A stretch of 64,000 bases of DNA from positions 1-64,000 of IMG/VR virus record IMGVR_UViG_3300038441_000779; one strand, given 5' to 3'. The DNA is from a virus. Positions 39,499-47,757 of the stretch are shown here, in pieces; positions within the stretch are counted from its first letter, which is position 1; each line of letters opens with the position of its first letter. The position numbers and the translations under genes were made by a program. The notes under the pieces were generated by a model. The model searched no databases. It had not been told where the DNA came from and was given only the letters and a program-made list of their open reading frames with translations.

Positions 39499-40215
39499 AT
39501 GAAAGAGTTACTACTCTCTGGGGGAGCTCCGAACAATCCTGAACCTACCGGCGATGTGTTGTTTTTGTACGATCCCGAGACAAGCAAAGACCTTATCTCC
39601 GGACAAGTCTGTGTTGCACTATCCGGCGGAGCCGCTGTAGACAATATTACCAAGATTGATGGCAAAGGAACGCTAAAGTTGGTAGGCGGTGGTAGCCAGG
39701 GATTGATTACATTCCCCACCCCGCTCAGCCTTGAAGTATTGTCTGAATGGACAGTTGAATGGGTATCTCGCCCGATCTCCATTCAAAGTGGTTACGTTAC
39801 CGAGATGTTTATTGACACTAGCCCTAGCTCAGGTTACCCCATTGGTTGCCGCTGGCCAGATGGTGGTTATGGTAACCGTGCGCAGTTCAACCTGTCTAAC
39901 TGGGCGAACGAAAACATTTGGCACCCGCCATTTGCCAAAGCTGCGGCGGAAGGCAATACCATTCGGTGGGCGATGGTTTATAAAGGTGGGTTGATACGGA
40001 TCTACAAAGACGGGATTAAACAGTCTTTGGCGGCCGGCACCAGTGGGATCTACGACAAGGACTTCATTTCCAAAACTGTGTCATGGCCTGTGTACCACAA
40101 AATTTACTTGGGGTACTTCAACGGTACTAACTCTGCTTGGACCGGTAACTTCGGCCGTTTACGGATTAGTAACTTTGCTCGTTATCTCGCCAACTACACA
40201 CCAGTGCCGTTCTAA
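39499..40215 (+). CDS. LamG-like virion adhesin (238 aa)
   Basis: The N-terminus MKELLLSGG is the adhesin leader. The rest has the features of a laminin-G/concanavalin-like jelly roll: WTVEWVSRP, an aromatic-rich centre (YGNRAQFNLSNW), RWAMVYKGGLIRIYKDGIKQ and the ending FGRLRISNFARYLANYTPVP. The ATG at 39499 is used because it gives the family N-terminus; the GTG upstream lacks a site. First gene of a four-gene rightward cassette. Probable carbohydrate binding. Confidence 0.85.
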   Translation: MKELLLSGGAPNNPEPTGDVLFLYDPETSKDLISGQVCVALSGGAAVDNITKIDGKGTLKLVGGGSQGLITFPTPLSLEVLSEWTVEWVSRPISIQSGYVTEMFIDTSPSSGYPIGCRWPDGGYGNRAQFNLSNWANENIWHPPFAKAAAEGNTIRWAMVYKGGLIRIYKDGIKQSLAAGTSGIYDKDFISKTVSWPVYHKIYLGYFNGTNSAWTGNFGRLRISNFARYLANYTPVPF

Positions 40216-40227
40216 TAGGAGGCGTGC

Positions 40228-40947
40228 ATGATTGAGTTACTGAACGGACGCGGGCAACAAATCGTGGAACCAACGGGTGATGTCGTTCTGTTGTTCGATT
40301 ACGATACCATGACCAACTTGGTCGATTATCCGATCACTGCGTCTTTGGTAGATGCTTCTATCGATCGCGTTAACTTGATTGATGGTGTTCCGGTGTTGTC
40401 CAAAGATAACATGAGCACTAGTCGGCTAGTAATCAATTTTGGTATACCGTTAGATTTCTCTGTAGGTAATTGGACCTTTGAATGGTCTACTTTTACCACT
40501 CAGCTGTACGGTGGGTACAGCGGTGAAATGTGGTTCGATGGCGGTAATGTAAGTAATGCGGGTTTCGCTAGTTTCTTTGGGGACTACGGTTTTGGTAACA
40601 GAATTATGCTTGCCGACGGCCAAGCACCGGATACTGCGGACTTGTGGCGGCCCCTGCATTATAAAGCTGATATGTTAAACAAGTTAGTGCGTTACGCCTG
40701 CGTTTATAGAAATGGGTTTTTCTCCTTCTTTATCGATGGTAAGAAACAAGCCATGGAAAACGGCGTTACCAACGGTACAGTCAAGACCGACGTTCCGTTG
40801 CGTGGCCTAGGTAAAGGAATGACCCGTCTGGAGGTGGGTCGAGTGACCGGTTACAGCCACATCCTCCCTAACATCGGACGAGTAGGCAGAATACGTGTTA
40901 GCAAATTTGCTCGCTACTCATCGGACTACACACCAACACCATTCTGA
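40228..40947 (+). CDS. LamG-like virion adhesin (239 aa)
   Basis: Starts MIELLNGRG and continues EPTGDVVLLFDYDT, like EPTGDVLFLYDPET in its neighbour. Core features NWTFEWSTF, YGFGNRIML, RYACVYRNGFFSFFIDGKKQ and the ending GRIRVSKFARYSSDYTPTP are all shared with 39499 and 41912. AGGAGG lies 5 nt before the ATG. A tandem paralogue; sugar-binding role inferred from fold. Confidence 0.85.
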   Translation: MIELLNGRGQQIVEPTGDVVLLFDYDTMTNLVDYPITASLVDASIDRVNLIDGVPVLSKDNMSTSRLVINFGIPLDFSVGNWTFEWSTFTTQLYGGYSGEMWFDGGNVSNAGFASFFGDYGFGNRIMLADGQAPDTADLWRPLHYKADMLNKLVRYACVYRNGFFSFFIDGKKQAMENGVTNGTVKTDVPLRGLGKGMTRLEVGRVTGYSHILPNIGRVGRIRVSKFARYSSDYTPTPF

Positions 40948-40959
40948 TAGGAGGTGGCT

Positions 40960-41877
40960 ATGATCGAAATGTTCCTACCGCAGAATACCATTAGTGAACC
41001 ACCTATCCCAGTTATTGGTGGAGTCTATAAACAACTTGCCAGCGCGGTCACGCCACGGAGTTCCCACTCCGTCGTTGCCATTGATGGGAAGATCTACGCA
41101 TTCGGCGGTAGTTATGGTGCTCTCAACAGCACCATGGAAGTTTACGATATCGAAACCAACACTTGGGCACCTGTTGTTGCTCAAGGCATGCCAAGCCCTC
41201 GTCATGGTTGTGCATGCTGTGTATTGAACGGTAAGTTTTATATCTTCGGTGGGTCCACTGGCAACGGCTGGGGGCCGATGAGTCAAGAGGTTTATGTATT
41301 CGACCCTGCGACGGTAGCCTGGACTAAACTGGCAAACACACCGAATGCGGTTGCGTTGCATACGGCAGTACCCATTAAAGGCAAGATCTACATATTCGCT
41401 GGGTTCAATGGAGGAGCTCCGGTAAACGATCTGTACGAGTATGATCCTGTCGCGAATACCTATCGAACCATTGCTAACAGCCAGCCTGTCCAACACGGCC
41501 ACAAGGCAGTAGCGATCGGCGACCGTATGTTTGTTGTGGGCGGGGTGTCTAGCTCGACATTGCTCAACCGTTGTGTTGCTTACGACCCTGTAAACAACAC
41601 CTGGCAACACTACGCGGCTTCTCCTGTTGGTAACACCTACACCTTCGTTGGTGCATTAGGTAACTACATCTACATGTTTGGGGGTAGCCTTAACAACATC
41701 ACGACAACCAACAACCGTTTGTTCAAGTTTAGTCTGGAGACTAACAGTTGGGCTGAACTTCCGTCTGGTGCTAGTCCCGCTTACCTTGGCTGGATGGCCG
41801 TCTCGGATAAAGCACTTTATTTGCACGGCGGTTATAACAACACTGCGGTACTTGCCGAGCTTTGGGAAGTCAAGTAA
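40960..41877 (+). CDS. Kelch-repeat beta-propeller virion adhesin (305 aa)
   Basis: About six kelch blades: SSHSVVAIDGKIYAFGGSYG, YDIETNTWAP, GKFYIFGGSTG, YVFDPATVAWTKL, GKIYIFAGFNGG and so on. It starts MIEMFLPQ, the leader shared with LamG-like neighbours. AGGAGG precedes the ATG at 40960, while the GTG two codons earlier lies inside that site. Related to the kelch protein at 3571-4500, which is in the other adhesin region. Probably part of the same surface structure. Confidence 0.85.
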   Translation: MIEMFLPQNTISEPPIPVIGGVYKQLASAVTPRSSHSVVAIDGKIYAFGGSYGALNSTMEVYDIETNTWAPVVAQGMPSPRHGCACCVLNGKFYIFGGSTGNGWGPMSQEVYVFDPATVAWTKLANTPNAVALHTAVPIKGKIYIFAGFNGGAPVNDLYEYDPVANTYRTIANSQPVQHGHKAVAIGDRMFVVGGVSSSTLLNRCVAYDPVNNTWQHYAASPVGNTYTFVGALGNYIYMFGGSLNNITTTNNRLFKFSLETNSWAELPSGASPAYLGWMAVSDKALYLHGGYNNTAVLAELWEVK

Positions 41878-41911
41878 TGCTTAATACTCTATTAACCAAA
41901 GGCTAAAGGAA

Positions 41912-42613
41912 ATGATCGAGCTTTTAGGATTCGTTGGTAAATCTAACGTTAGTCCTCCTGTTGGTGTGGATAATTTCTTCTTCTTTGACGGACCTACTCC
42001 CCCAACACTTACCCTGACCTTAGGAGGTTCAGCGGCATTCGAATCGACGCCTACAATCGATGGAAAGACAGCGTCATTCACCACCACAGCAGATACGCTA
42101 AAAGTTACATTCGGAACCCCTCTTAACTTGAGTACATCCGACTGGACTTTGGAGTGGTCGATAATTAACCAGGCAGTGCCTGCGGCGGATTACGCTGCTG
42201 AGCTGGGGCTGTTTCCAGCTAATGGTGGTGTGGCCGGTCTCCAGGCTCGTTACGGTAGTCCAGGTTTTGGTAACCGTCTACAGTTCGGTGGGAGAATGGC
42301 TGCTCTAGAAACCTGTTATAGTTCTCAATACACTAAATCCGGATTGGTCGGTGTGCTGAAACGTTTTGCCCTGGTTTCCAAGAACAAGAGCATTACGTTA
42401 TACGTTAATGGCGTTAGGGAAAACTTTGCGTTGGGTACTACCAACACATACAACACCACGGCTTTTGGATTAGACACGGACATGTCTGCCATTACCAACT
42501 TGCTGTTGGGTAGTAACCCTCTTGCAGGCGGTTCTGTATTGGCTAAGCGTGGTCCGGTGAAACTCAGCATGTTCGCTAAGTACAGTGCCAATTACACGCC
42601 GGTTCCATTTTGA
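41912..42613 (+). CDS. LamG-like virion adhesin (233 aa)
   Basis: Starts MIELLGFVGKSNVSPPVGVD. LamG-type features: DWTLEWSIIN, PGFGNRLQFGG, KRFALVSKNKSITLYVNGVR and the ending GPVKLSMFAKYSANYTPVP. Together with 39499 and 40228 this makes three LamG paralogues around one kelch gene. AAAGGAA is close to the ATG. The cassette ends here, before the hairpin at 42631-42670. Confidence 0.85.
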   Translation: MIELLGFVGKSNVSPPVGVDNFFFFDGPTPPTLTLTLGGSAAFESTPTIDGKTASFTTTADTLKVTFGTPLNLSTSDWTLEWSIINQAVPAADYAAELGLFPANGGVAGLQARYGSPGFGNRLQFGGRMAALETCYSSQYTKSGLVGVLKRFALVSKNKSITLYVNGVRENFALGTTNTYNTTAFGLDTDMSAITNLLLGSNPLAGGSVLAKRGPVKLSMFAKYSANYTPVPF

Positions 42614-42630
42614 AGCAAAAAAAAGAAACA

Positions 42631-42670
42631 TATACTACCCCTAGCCCTTAACGGGGCTAGGGGTAGTATA
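42631..42670 (-). terminator. Terminator at the end of the adhesin cassette
   Basis: Perfect 17-bp stem (TATACTACCCCTAGCCC and complement) with a TTAACG loop. The A tract at 42617-42624 is the U tract for leftward transcription from 42675. It shares the CCCCTAGCCC-TTAAC core and the A tract with 15995-16033. Confidence 0.85.
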
Positions 42671-42674
42671 GTCA

Positions 42675-43235
42675 CTATAGGTTTTTCAGGACCTTGCCCT
42701 TACGCTGATATTCAGCCAACGCTTCCCGTGGAATTTCTGGATCGATATCCGGGTGTTGGTGGACGATGCTGTCATCCAGTTGCTGGCGGATTACTTCAAG
42801 TGCTAACTTGAGTTTCTCACCGTCCATCTCGCCCAGCGAGCCATCCAGGTTTCTACCGGCCTTGTACTGTTCGTGTTGGAAAGTACCCGATTCCTTGATA
42901 CCGGCTGCCCACAACTGGGTCATCACGTAGGACTCAAGGTACTTACCGTAGAACAAATCCACGTTGAGCAGTTGCCCTTTGTGGAAGTGCAGCTTCGACG
43001 CATTACCGTCGAGAATGCCGGTGAAGGTCAGAAGATCTTTTTCGTAAGCCGCTTTAGCTTCCGCCAAATACTCCAGCGGGTAATTGTGGTAAACCGCTTT
43101 GATTTGGCCATCAGCGCCAACATCGATACCACCAATACCGAGATCCCAACGAACTTGCGTATGGAAACCTTTTTCGATCTGTACGCCATGGAAGCCAAGA
43201 CCCTCCTGGAAGTTAATATCAGTTACCCAACCCAT
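42675..43235 (-). CDS. Hypothetical protein (186 aa)
   Basis: N-terminal beta part with two Gly-rich strands (GFHGVQIEKGFHTQVRWDLG, GGIDVGADGQIKAVYH), then a helical region (EYLAEAKAAYEKDLLTF) and a Lys/Leu-rich helix (EKLKLALEVIRQQLDD). GGAGCTG before the ATG. It lies downstream of the metallophosphatase in the same unit. Function unknown. Confidence 0.8.
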   Translation of the reverse strand: MGWVTDINFQEGLGFHGVQIEKGFHTQVRWDLGIGGIDVGADGQIKAVYHNYPLEYLAEAKAAYEKDLLTFTGILDGNASKLHFHKGQLLNVDLFYGKYLESYVMTQLWAAGIKESGTFQHEQYKAGRNLDGSLGEMDGEKLKLALEVIRQQLDDSIVHQHPDIDPEIPREALAEYQRKGKVLKNL

Positions 43236-43244
43236 AACAGCTCC

Positions 43245-43922
43245 TTACATCACTTGTAGTCCATTGAGATTCAACAGAGTAAACTTACCACGACCAGGTT
43301 TCCACCCTTCAGTGTCGATGTAATAAGTGTTACCCAACTTCAACATATCCGTTACCGGGTTATGTCCCACTACCAAGGCGCGAACACCTGTAATCCTGGT
43401 AGTGTCTTTCTCTTCGAACCGTGCACGGCTGTACATGCACTTGTTCATTACCTTCTTGTGTTCCTTACGACGGCTATCGTCACGCAGACGCGCTACAAGC
43501 TCATCCCAGCTGTCGTAAGCACAACCGGCATGCACAATACCAACTAACCCGTATTTGGTCTCTACCTCGATTGCAATGGGCAGAGCATCAAAAGGAACAG
43601 AGAACAACTCCTGCTCTTGTGGGGTGAACGCTTTAAACCAACTACCGGCGTTTTCTAACCAACTGGGCGAGGTCAGATAACGAGAAACATGGTCGTCATG
43701 ATTACCCTTTACCGAGAACACCCAGTCTTTGTTTAACCAATTAAAAGCTTCACGGTTCTCCGGCCCACGATCAACCAGATCTCCTACAATGAACAAACGA
43801 TCAATCAGTGGGTTGAACTTAATCCGGTCCAATTCCACCTGTAGGTAACTGAAGTGCCCATGCACATCACCTACAGCGATATCTCGCCCCTCGGTGTTTA
43901 CTCCAAATCGCTTAACATACAT
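43245..43922 (-). CDS. Metallophosphatase, Ser/Thr protein phosphatase-like (225 aa)
   Basis: All motifs of the calcineurin-like family are present in order: GDVHGH (18-23), GDLVDRG (47-53), GNHDDH (73-78), a His in VGIVHAG and GHNP near residue 195. Length and layout match phage lambda PP and bacterial PrpA/PrpB enzymes, which use two metal ions to dephosphorylate phosphoproteins. AAAGGAA precedes the ATG. It probably acts on host or phage phosphoproteins in the cytoplasm; nucleotide substrates are the main alternative. Confidence 0.9.
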   Translation of the reverse strand: MYVKRFGVNTEGRDIAVGDVHGHFSYLQVELDRIKFNPLIDRLFIVGDLVDRGPENREAFNWLNKDWVFSVKGNHDDHVSRYLTSPSWLENAGSWFKAFTPQEQELFSVPFDALPIAIEVETKYGLVGIVHAGCAYDSWDELVARLRDDSRRKEHKKVMNKCMYSRARFEEKDTTRITGVRALVVGHNPVTDMLKLGNTYYIDTEGWKPGRGKFTLLNLNGLQVM

Positions 43923-43937
43923 AGCCCCATTCCTTTA

Positions 43938-44471
43938 TTAGGTCCGGGAAGCTAGTCCCGGTACGTACAATAACCAATTACCGTGAATCATAATAGAAAT
44001 TTGATCGCTCTCTTTGTCGTAAGCGACCTTTGGACAAACCTTAACAGCTAAGGTATCTGCCAAAGTAGGCTCCGCCATAAAGCCTCGGTAAGCAGGATCA
44101 CCAATCATGGCGGTAGGAGCTTGTGTAAGCACCTCTACCCAACGTTCTTGTTCATCCCGGAGGGTATCCATGATTACCTGGATATCTCGTGGGGAGAACG
44201 TAGGGAAGCCGATGGCGAGTTCGTGGTACCAGTCTTTGTTGAAGTCGCCGTTGATGTTAAGCAGTGGCGTCTTCTCAATGAATTCAACAACCCGTAACCG
44301 TAAACATTCACCGATTACTTGACCTTTATCCCAAGGGCTAGGGTCGATAGCACCTGGGTAACCGCCGTCGAAAGCGCGGTCCATGAAACTGGTCGGTACT
44401 GGTTCTTTTTCTTGTGGTTTGAAAAGAAAACTCTTAACCCGCATACTTACAGTATTTACAAGGTGGCGCAT
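43938..44471 (-). CDS. Hypothetical protein (177 aa)
   Basis: Basic N-terminus (MRHLVNTVSMRVKSFLFK), an acidic Pro-rich linker and a helical core with CLRLRVVEFIEKTPLLNI and a DIQVIMDTLRDEQERW helix; ends with a strand pair (DQISIMIHGNWLLYV). AAAGGAG before the ATG. First gene after the terminator at 44494-44521. Function unknown. Confidence 0.8.
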   Translation of the reverse strand: MRHLVNTVSMRVKSFLFKPQEKEPVPTSFMDRAFDGGYPGAIDPSPWDKGQVIGECLRLRVVEFIEKTPLLNINGDFNKDWYHELAIGFPTFSPRDIQVIMDTLRDEQERWVEVLTQAPTAMIGDPAYRGFMAEPTLADTLAVKVCPKVAYDKESDQISIMIHGNWLLYVPGLASRT

Positions 44472-44493
44472 AATAGTTCTCCTTTAAGTAAAA

Positions 44494-44521
44494 CTATCTA
44501 GCGGTGTTACCCGCTAGATAG
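44494..44521 (-). terminator. Terminator of the membrane-protein operon
   Basis: Perfect 11-bp stem (CTATCTAGCGG and complement), 6-nt loop, followed on the minus strand by TTTTACTT. It lies 12 nt after the LemA-like gene and so ends the unit running leftward from about 48561. Confidence 0.85.
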
Positions 44522-44533
44522 CCACACTGCTTA

Positions 44534-45091
44534 CTACTTGATAGTAGCTTCGCGCTTGCCGGTAGCAAAGGCGTTCTGGGTTGCTTCGTCAGACACGATC
44601 CGGCACATGGTCAGTACGTCTTTCTTCGGGAAGCCTGCCATCTTCAACAGCCAGCCACGAACCAGGTAGTCACGGGTGGTTTCGTACTGGGTACACAGTT
44701 CGATCTTGCGGTCCTGGGAAATCTTGAATTCAGAACCACCGCCGTCGATGATGTCATGGACTTTCAGGAACAGCTTCGAATCCACAGTGGGGTTCTGTTC
44801 CTGGATCCATTGCATCGTAGCCTGACTACCATTCTTGCCGTAACGACCTTCCACCGCAGCCTGCACCACTTCCTTGAGGGAGTTGGTGTACTGCTTGTTC
44901 AGACCCACAGCATCCTGGATCTTGATGGTGGTGGTGCTCAACACGTTTTCACTTTTGGTGTTGAGTGCCTTGATGTCGTTTTCGAAGGTGATCGCGGTGT
45001 CGTGCATGCTCTGGTAGCCCAGGAACAATGCACCAGCCACACCGCCGATGATCAGAAACAGCACGCCAACAACAATACCAGCTACTTTCAT
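44534..45091 (-). CDS. LemA-like membrane protein (185 aa)
   Basis: A single N-terminal span (VAGIVVGVLFLIIGGVAGALF, about 3-23) is followed by a helical bundle as in LemA proteins: FENDIKALNTKSENVLST (in place of the usual helix after the span), a second long helix with an EGRYG turn, then YETTRDYLVRGWLLKMAGFP, close to LemA's R-x-Y-N...F-P end. LemA proteins are membrane-anchored; their biochemical role is not established. It is the last gene of the membrane unit and next to a TPM-like membrane protein, as LemA often is in bacteria. Confidence 0.65.
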   Translation of the reverse strand: MKVAGIVVGVLFLIIGGVAGALFLGYQSMHDTAITFENDIKALNTKSENVLSTTTIKIQDAVGLNKQYTNSLKEVVQAAVEGRYGKNGSQATMQWIQEQNPTVDSKLFLKVHDIIDGGGSEFKISQDRKIELCTQYETTRDYLVRGWLLKMAGFPKKDVLTMCRIVSDEATQNAFATGKREATIK

Positions 45092-45109
45092 TTTCTTGCT
45101 TTCCTTGAG

Positions 45110-46201
45110 TTATGCAACGTCTTCTTTAATTACATACACCGCGATACCGATGGCGGAAGCCAGGTTCAGCAATACCATGGTAACAATTACCCAGGTGGGC
45201 GGTATCCACCCGTTCTTCATGTATTCGAACTTCTTGTTCGAGACACGTTTGAAGTCTTCTTTGATCAGATGGTACTGTTCTTGCACCAACTGGTCAGTGA
45301 ACTTACGTTCGTAGGTCATACTCTGGAGTTGCTTGAGCATGATCTGGTTATCTTGCCCGTCAGCAAACGACATGGCCCGAGCCCACTTAATGTTCTCTTC
45401 ATCGTCGATGCCATAGAACAAGATTACGTCATTCTTACGAGCACCACTCCAATACTCCATGAGAGCATAGAAATAGTCGTCAGGGTTCTGCGTTACTACC
45501 AGGATGACGTTAAGTTGCTTGGTAGGGCCATCATGACTGAGTTGCGCATTCAGCCAGATGTTGATACCATCGTAATCCGTATTAACCCCAGGATCCTGGA
45601 CAACACGGTTGAAACGATAGTAGTCGTACGGTTTTGGATATGCGGGCAGTTTACCAACGTAGCGGTTATGCATGGCTGTATCCACTTTGAAGCGGTTACG
45701 GTCCAGTAGCATGAAGTTAGTAACCATCCCAACCTGTGCAACCGGGTCGGCTACCTCCACCACGCTGTAACGCTCTGGCATCTTCAAGCCGCGACGATCC
45801 GCACGATCAATGGTGTACGTCCCCAAAGTCGTGTAAACGTCCCAGTCGACGTCGTAGGAGTGCTCATCGCAGTACTTGGGCCGACATACCGTACGGGAGC
45901 GCCGCTTACCCTTGGAATCCGTGTAACTCTCCGACTTACAGGTCTCCCCGCACTTGTACTGGTGACTACAGGACACGTGTACCGAGTCCTTACCAGTAAC
46001 AAATCCGTTAAAGATGCTGATGTCAGACGTTTGGGAAGAAGCGGCTGCCGCGATAACACCCATACATAGCGCGGTACTAACAATAGCACCCAAGCCCTGC
46101 AAGGCCCATTCTTTCGGAGTGATCTTGTGCGGGAAGAAGAACTTCGCGATCAAAGCCACCAAGAAAGCCGGTATGAAAACTAAAGGGAAATAAAACCCCA
46201 T
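45110..46201 (-). CDS. TPM-like multi-span membrane protein (363 aa)
   Basis: Two N-terminal spans (FPLVFIPAFLVALIAKFFF and GAIVSTALCMGVIAAAA) and one near the C-terminus (VIVTMVLLNLASAIGIAVYV). Between the spans lies a Cys-rich segment (CSHQYKCGETC, then CRPKYCDEH) and a domain with LNVILVVTQNPDDYFYALME, YWSGARKNDVILFYGIDDEE, which resembles TPM/YgcG domains. ATG at 46201 has GGAG at 8 nt and overlaps the upstream stop. TPM-domain proteins are frequent LemA partners; the match here is by pattern only. Confidence 0.65.
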   Translation of the reverse strand: MGFYFPLVFIPAFLVALIAKFFFPHKITPKEWALQGLGAIVSTALCMGVIAAAASSQTSDISIFNGFVTGKDSVHVSCSHQYKCGETCKSESYTDSKGKRRSRTVCRPKYCDEHSYDVDWDVYTTLGTYTIDRADRRGLKMPERYSVVEVADPVAQVGMVTNFMLLDRNRFKVDTAMHNRYVGKLPAYPKPYDYYRFNRVVQDPGVNTDYDGINIWLNAQLSHDGPTKQLNVILVVTQNPDDYFYALMEYWSGARKNDVILFYGIDDEENIKWARAMSFADGQDNQIMLKQLQSMTYERKFTDQLVQEQYHLIKEDFKRVSNKKFEYMKNGWIPPTWVIVTMVLLNLASAIGIAVYVIKEDVA

Positions 46202-46605
46202 CAACTACTCTCCTTATACTCCTTGTAGGCTTTGGCGTTTTCCTTAGCCTTATCTTCTCGACATACGAATGTATCATACACACCGGTGCAATGACGATAG
46301 TTGTAGTCTTTCGCCCAGGCGTCCAGATCACCCATGGTTTTTGCATAACCTAGCGCACACAGTAAAACAAAAGTGCCTAGGAGCAGCCAACCAACGAAGT
46401 TAGTCATTGGCGGGTCTTTCACAATCTTCACTGGCGGACGACGTGGTAGCACTGGCTTGTGCTTAGGGACCAACGGTAGCTTGGCGTGTGTTTCATACTT
46501 CCGTGACGGCGGAGGTGCCGCAGGAGCAGGAGGACGTTTGTAACTATGCCCTGGATACTCCTTGCCTTCCAGATCATCAGGCGGGGGTATGGTGTCACGA
46601 GTCAT
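46201..46605 (-). CDS. C-x8-C small membrane protein, proline-rich form (134 aa)
   Basis: The frame extends upstream, but GAGG before the ATG at 46605 and the stop of the upstream gene fix the start (MTRDTIPPPDD). Residues 1-68 are cytoplasmic and Pro/Lys-rich, 71-88 form a span (FVGWLLLGTFVLLCALGY), and outside follow HCTGVYDTFVC, the C-x8-C motif, and a Lys/Glu-rich helix. One of six paralogues between 46201 and 48037, and the only one with a long Pro-rich cytoplasmic part. Confidence 0.8.
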   Translation of the reverse strand: MTRDTIPPPDDLEGKEYPGHSYKRPPAPAAPPPSRKYETHAKLPLVPKHKPVLPRRPPVKIVKDPPMTNFVGWLLLGTFVLLCALGYAKTMGDLDAWAKDYNYRHCTGVYDTFVCREDKAKENAKAYKEYKESS

Positions 46606-46607
46606 AA

Positions 46608-46817
46608 TCACCTCGGCAAACAAGAAATGAAGAAAACCCACATGCCGATAACAGCAAGGATCAGCAACCAAAACCAAAGGTCATCGTTCAACTCTTTGGG
46701 TTGGTCTGCTTTAGCTGTACCGGGTTTGCGTATGTATACAAATACACCAGTAGAAGGGTCGTCTATGACGACCTCTTCTTTGGCTATGTATTGTCCCTCA
46801 ATTGGTTTTGAGGGCAT
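46608..46817 (-). CDS. Small C-terminally anchored membrane protein (69 aa)
   Basis: The first 45 residues are polar (VIDDPSTGVFVYIRKPG); the end is a span (LWFWLLILAVIGMWVFFI) followed by SCLPR. This is opposite in layout to the C-x8-C paralogues around it and lacks their motif. AAGGA lies before the ATG; it overlaps the upstream gene by 20 nt. Part of the membrane unit; function unknown. Confidence 0.75.
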   Translation of the reverse strand: MPSKPIEGQYIAKEEVVIDDPSTGVFVYIRKPGTAKADQPKELNDDLWFWLLILAVIGMWVFFISCLPR

Positions 46818-47067
46818 TGAGTCCTTCCTCGTACTGTTGTCTGAGTTCCGCTTGTTTCAAGCGTACTTGCAGGCATTCAGGAGTGGCGTATTCTTCCGCA
46901 CAGACAGTACGGTTGTGGGCGTCTTTAAGACGACGAGCATTTTCCCCGTCAACCTTGATGCCGTAGAACACCGCCCCATAAACAAGGACTACGATAAGTG
47001 CGAATATAGCAACGACAAACCAGCACCCAGGTCCGCCCTTAATTAGGATTTCCCCCAGTCGTTTCAT
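46798..47067 (-). CDS. C-x8-C small membrane protein (89 aa)
   Basis: Short basic N-terminus, span at about 16-36 (FVVAIFALIVVLVYGAVFYG), then an outer segment with CAEEYATPEC and a coiled-coil end (QVRLKQAELRQQYEEGLNAL). Fits the family: aromatic residue at the fourth place of the loop and Lys/Glu/Gln-rich helix after it. 4-nt overlap with the upstream paralogue. Confidence 0.8.
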   Translation of the reverse strand: MKRLGEILIKGGPGCWFVVAIFALIVVLVYGAVFYGIKVDGENARRLKDAHNRTVCAEEYATPECLQVRLKQAELRQQYEEGLNALKTN

Positions 47068-47294
47068 TTAAGCAACTCCTTTTGTCGACTTTCCAACAAG
47101 AGTTTCTCGATCTTGTACTGGTGGCAAGGAATGGTGTCGAAGCGACCAACACAATTGGTCTTGTTATCTTCACGGATCTCGCCACGACGCATCTCAACCC
47201 ACTTCTCTATTAGCAGTACGGAAGGCACGCCTATCACAACAATAATAGCAATGCGGCTCAAATACCACCACCACCACGTATTACGTCCTCTCAT
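47064..47294 (-). CDS. C-x8-C small membrane protein (76 aa)
   Basis: N-terminus with five Trp/Arg residues (MRGRNTWWWWYLSR), span at about 12-30 (LSRIAIIVVIGVPSVLLI), a charged stalk, then CVGRFDTIPC and a helix ending LESRQKELLK. 4-nt overlaps with both neighbours show strict coupling within the array. Confidence 0.8.
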   Translation of the reverse strand: MRGRNTWWWWYLSRIAIIVVIGVPSVLLIEKWVEMRRGEIREDNKTNCVGRFDTIPCHQYKIEKLLLESRQKELLK

Positions 47295-47524
47295 TTATTT
47301 ACTTCCTTCAGCTTGCGCTGGTACTCTTCTTCGATAACCGATTTCTGAAGCTTCTTAGTGTGGCAGGCAGGGAGATCCCACTCAGCCTCACAGTTCTTCT
47401 TCTGCAAGTCTTCATTGGCCTCGTAGAAACCATAGGAAAAGCAAGTAACACACAGCAAGAACATTCCAACTAACGAAAATACAAACCGGCCGCTGGTGCC
47501 GTCTTCGTCATCATAACAACTCAT
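47291..47524 (-). CDS. C-x8-C small membrane protein (77 aa)
   Basis: Acidic N-terminus (MSCYDDEDGTSG), span at about 13-32 (FVFSLVGMFLLCVTCFSYGF), then CEAEWDLPAC and a helix ending YQRKLKEVNK, almost the same as YEQKLQELNK of the next upstream paralogue. 4-nt overlaps with neighbours. Confidence 0.8.
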   Translation of the reverse strand: MSCYDDEDGTSGRFVFSLVGMFLLCVTCFSYGFYEANEDLQKKNCEAEWDLPACHTKKLQKSVIEEEYQRKLKEVNK

Positions 47525-47757
47525 TTATTTAGTTCCTGGAGTTTTTGTTCGTAGGCTTCTTTAGCCTGTACTTTCTTTATGCGCTTTTCCAAACAGTCGA
47601 CGGTTTCATATTCGACAGTACACAGATCCGCACGTTCACGCCGATCATATTCGGTAGACGCTTTGCCAATACCAATCAAGACAAGAATAATCACCGCCAC
47701 CGTACTGAGGAGTTTTAATCCGTCCATAAAGGTGAAGCGGGTATCATTTCGACTCAT
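47521..47757 (-). CDS. C-x8-C small membrane protein (78 aa)
   Basis: Cytoplasmic N-terminus of 13 residues, span at about 14-31 (LLSTVAVIILVLIGIGKA), a charged stalk (STEYDRRERAD), then CTVEYETVDC and a coiled coil ending YEQKLQELNK. The best-balanced representative of the family. Overlaps the upstream gene by 14 nt. Confidence 0.8.
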   Translation of the reverse strand: MSRNDTRFTFMDGLKLLSTVAVIILVLIGIGKASTEYDRRERADLCTVEYETVDCLEKRIKKVQAKEAYEQKLQELNK

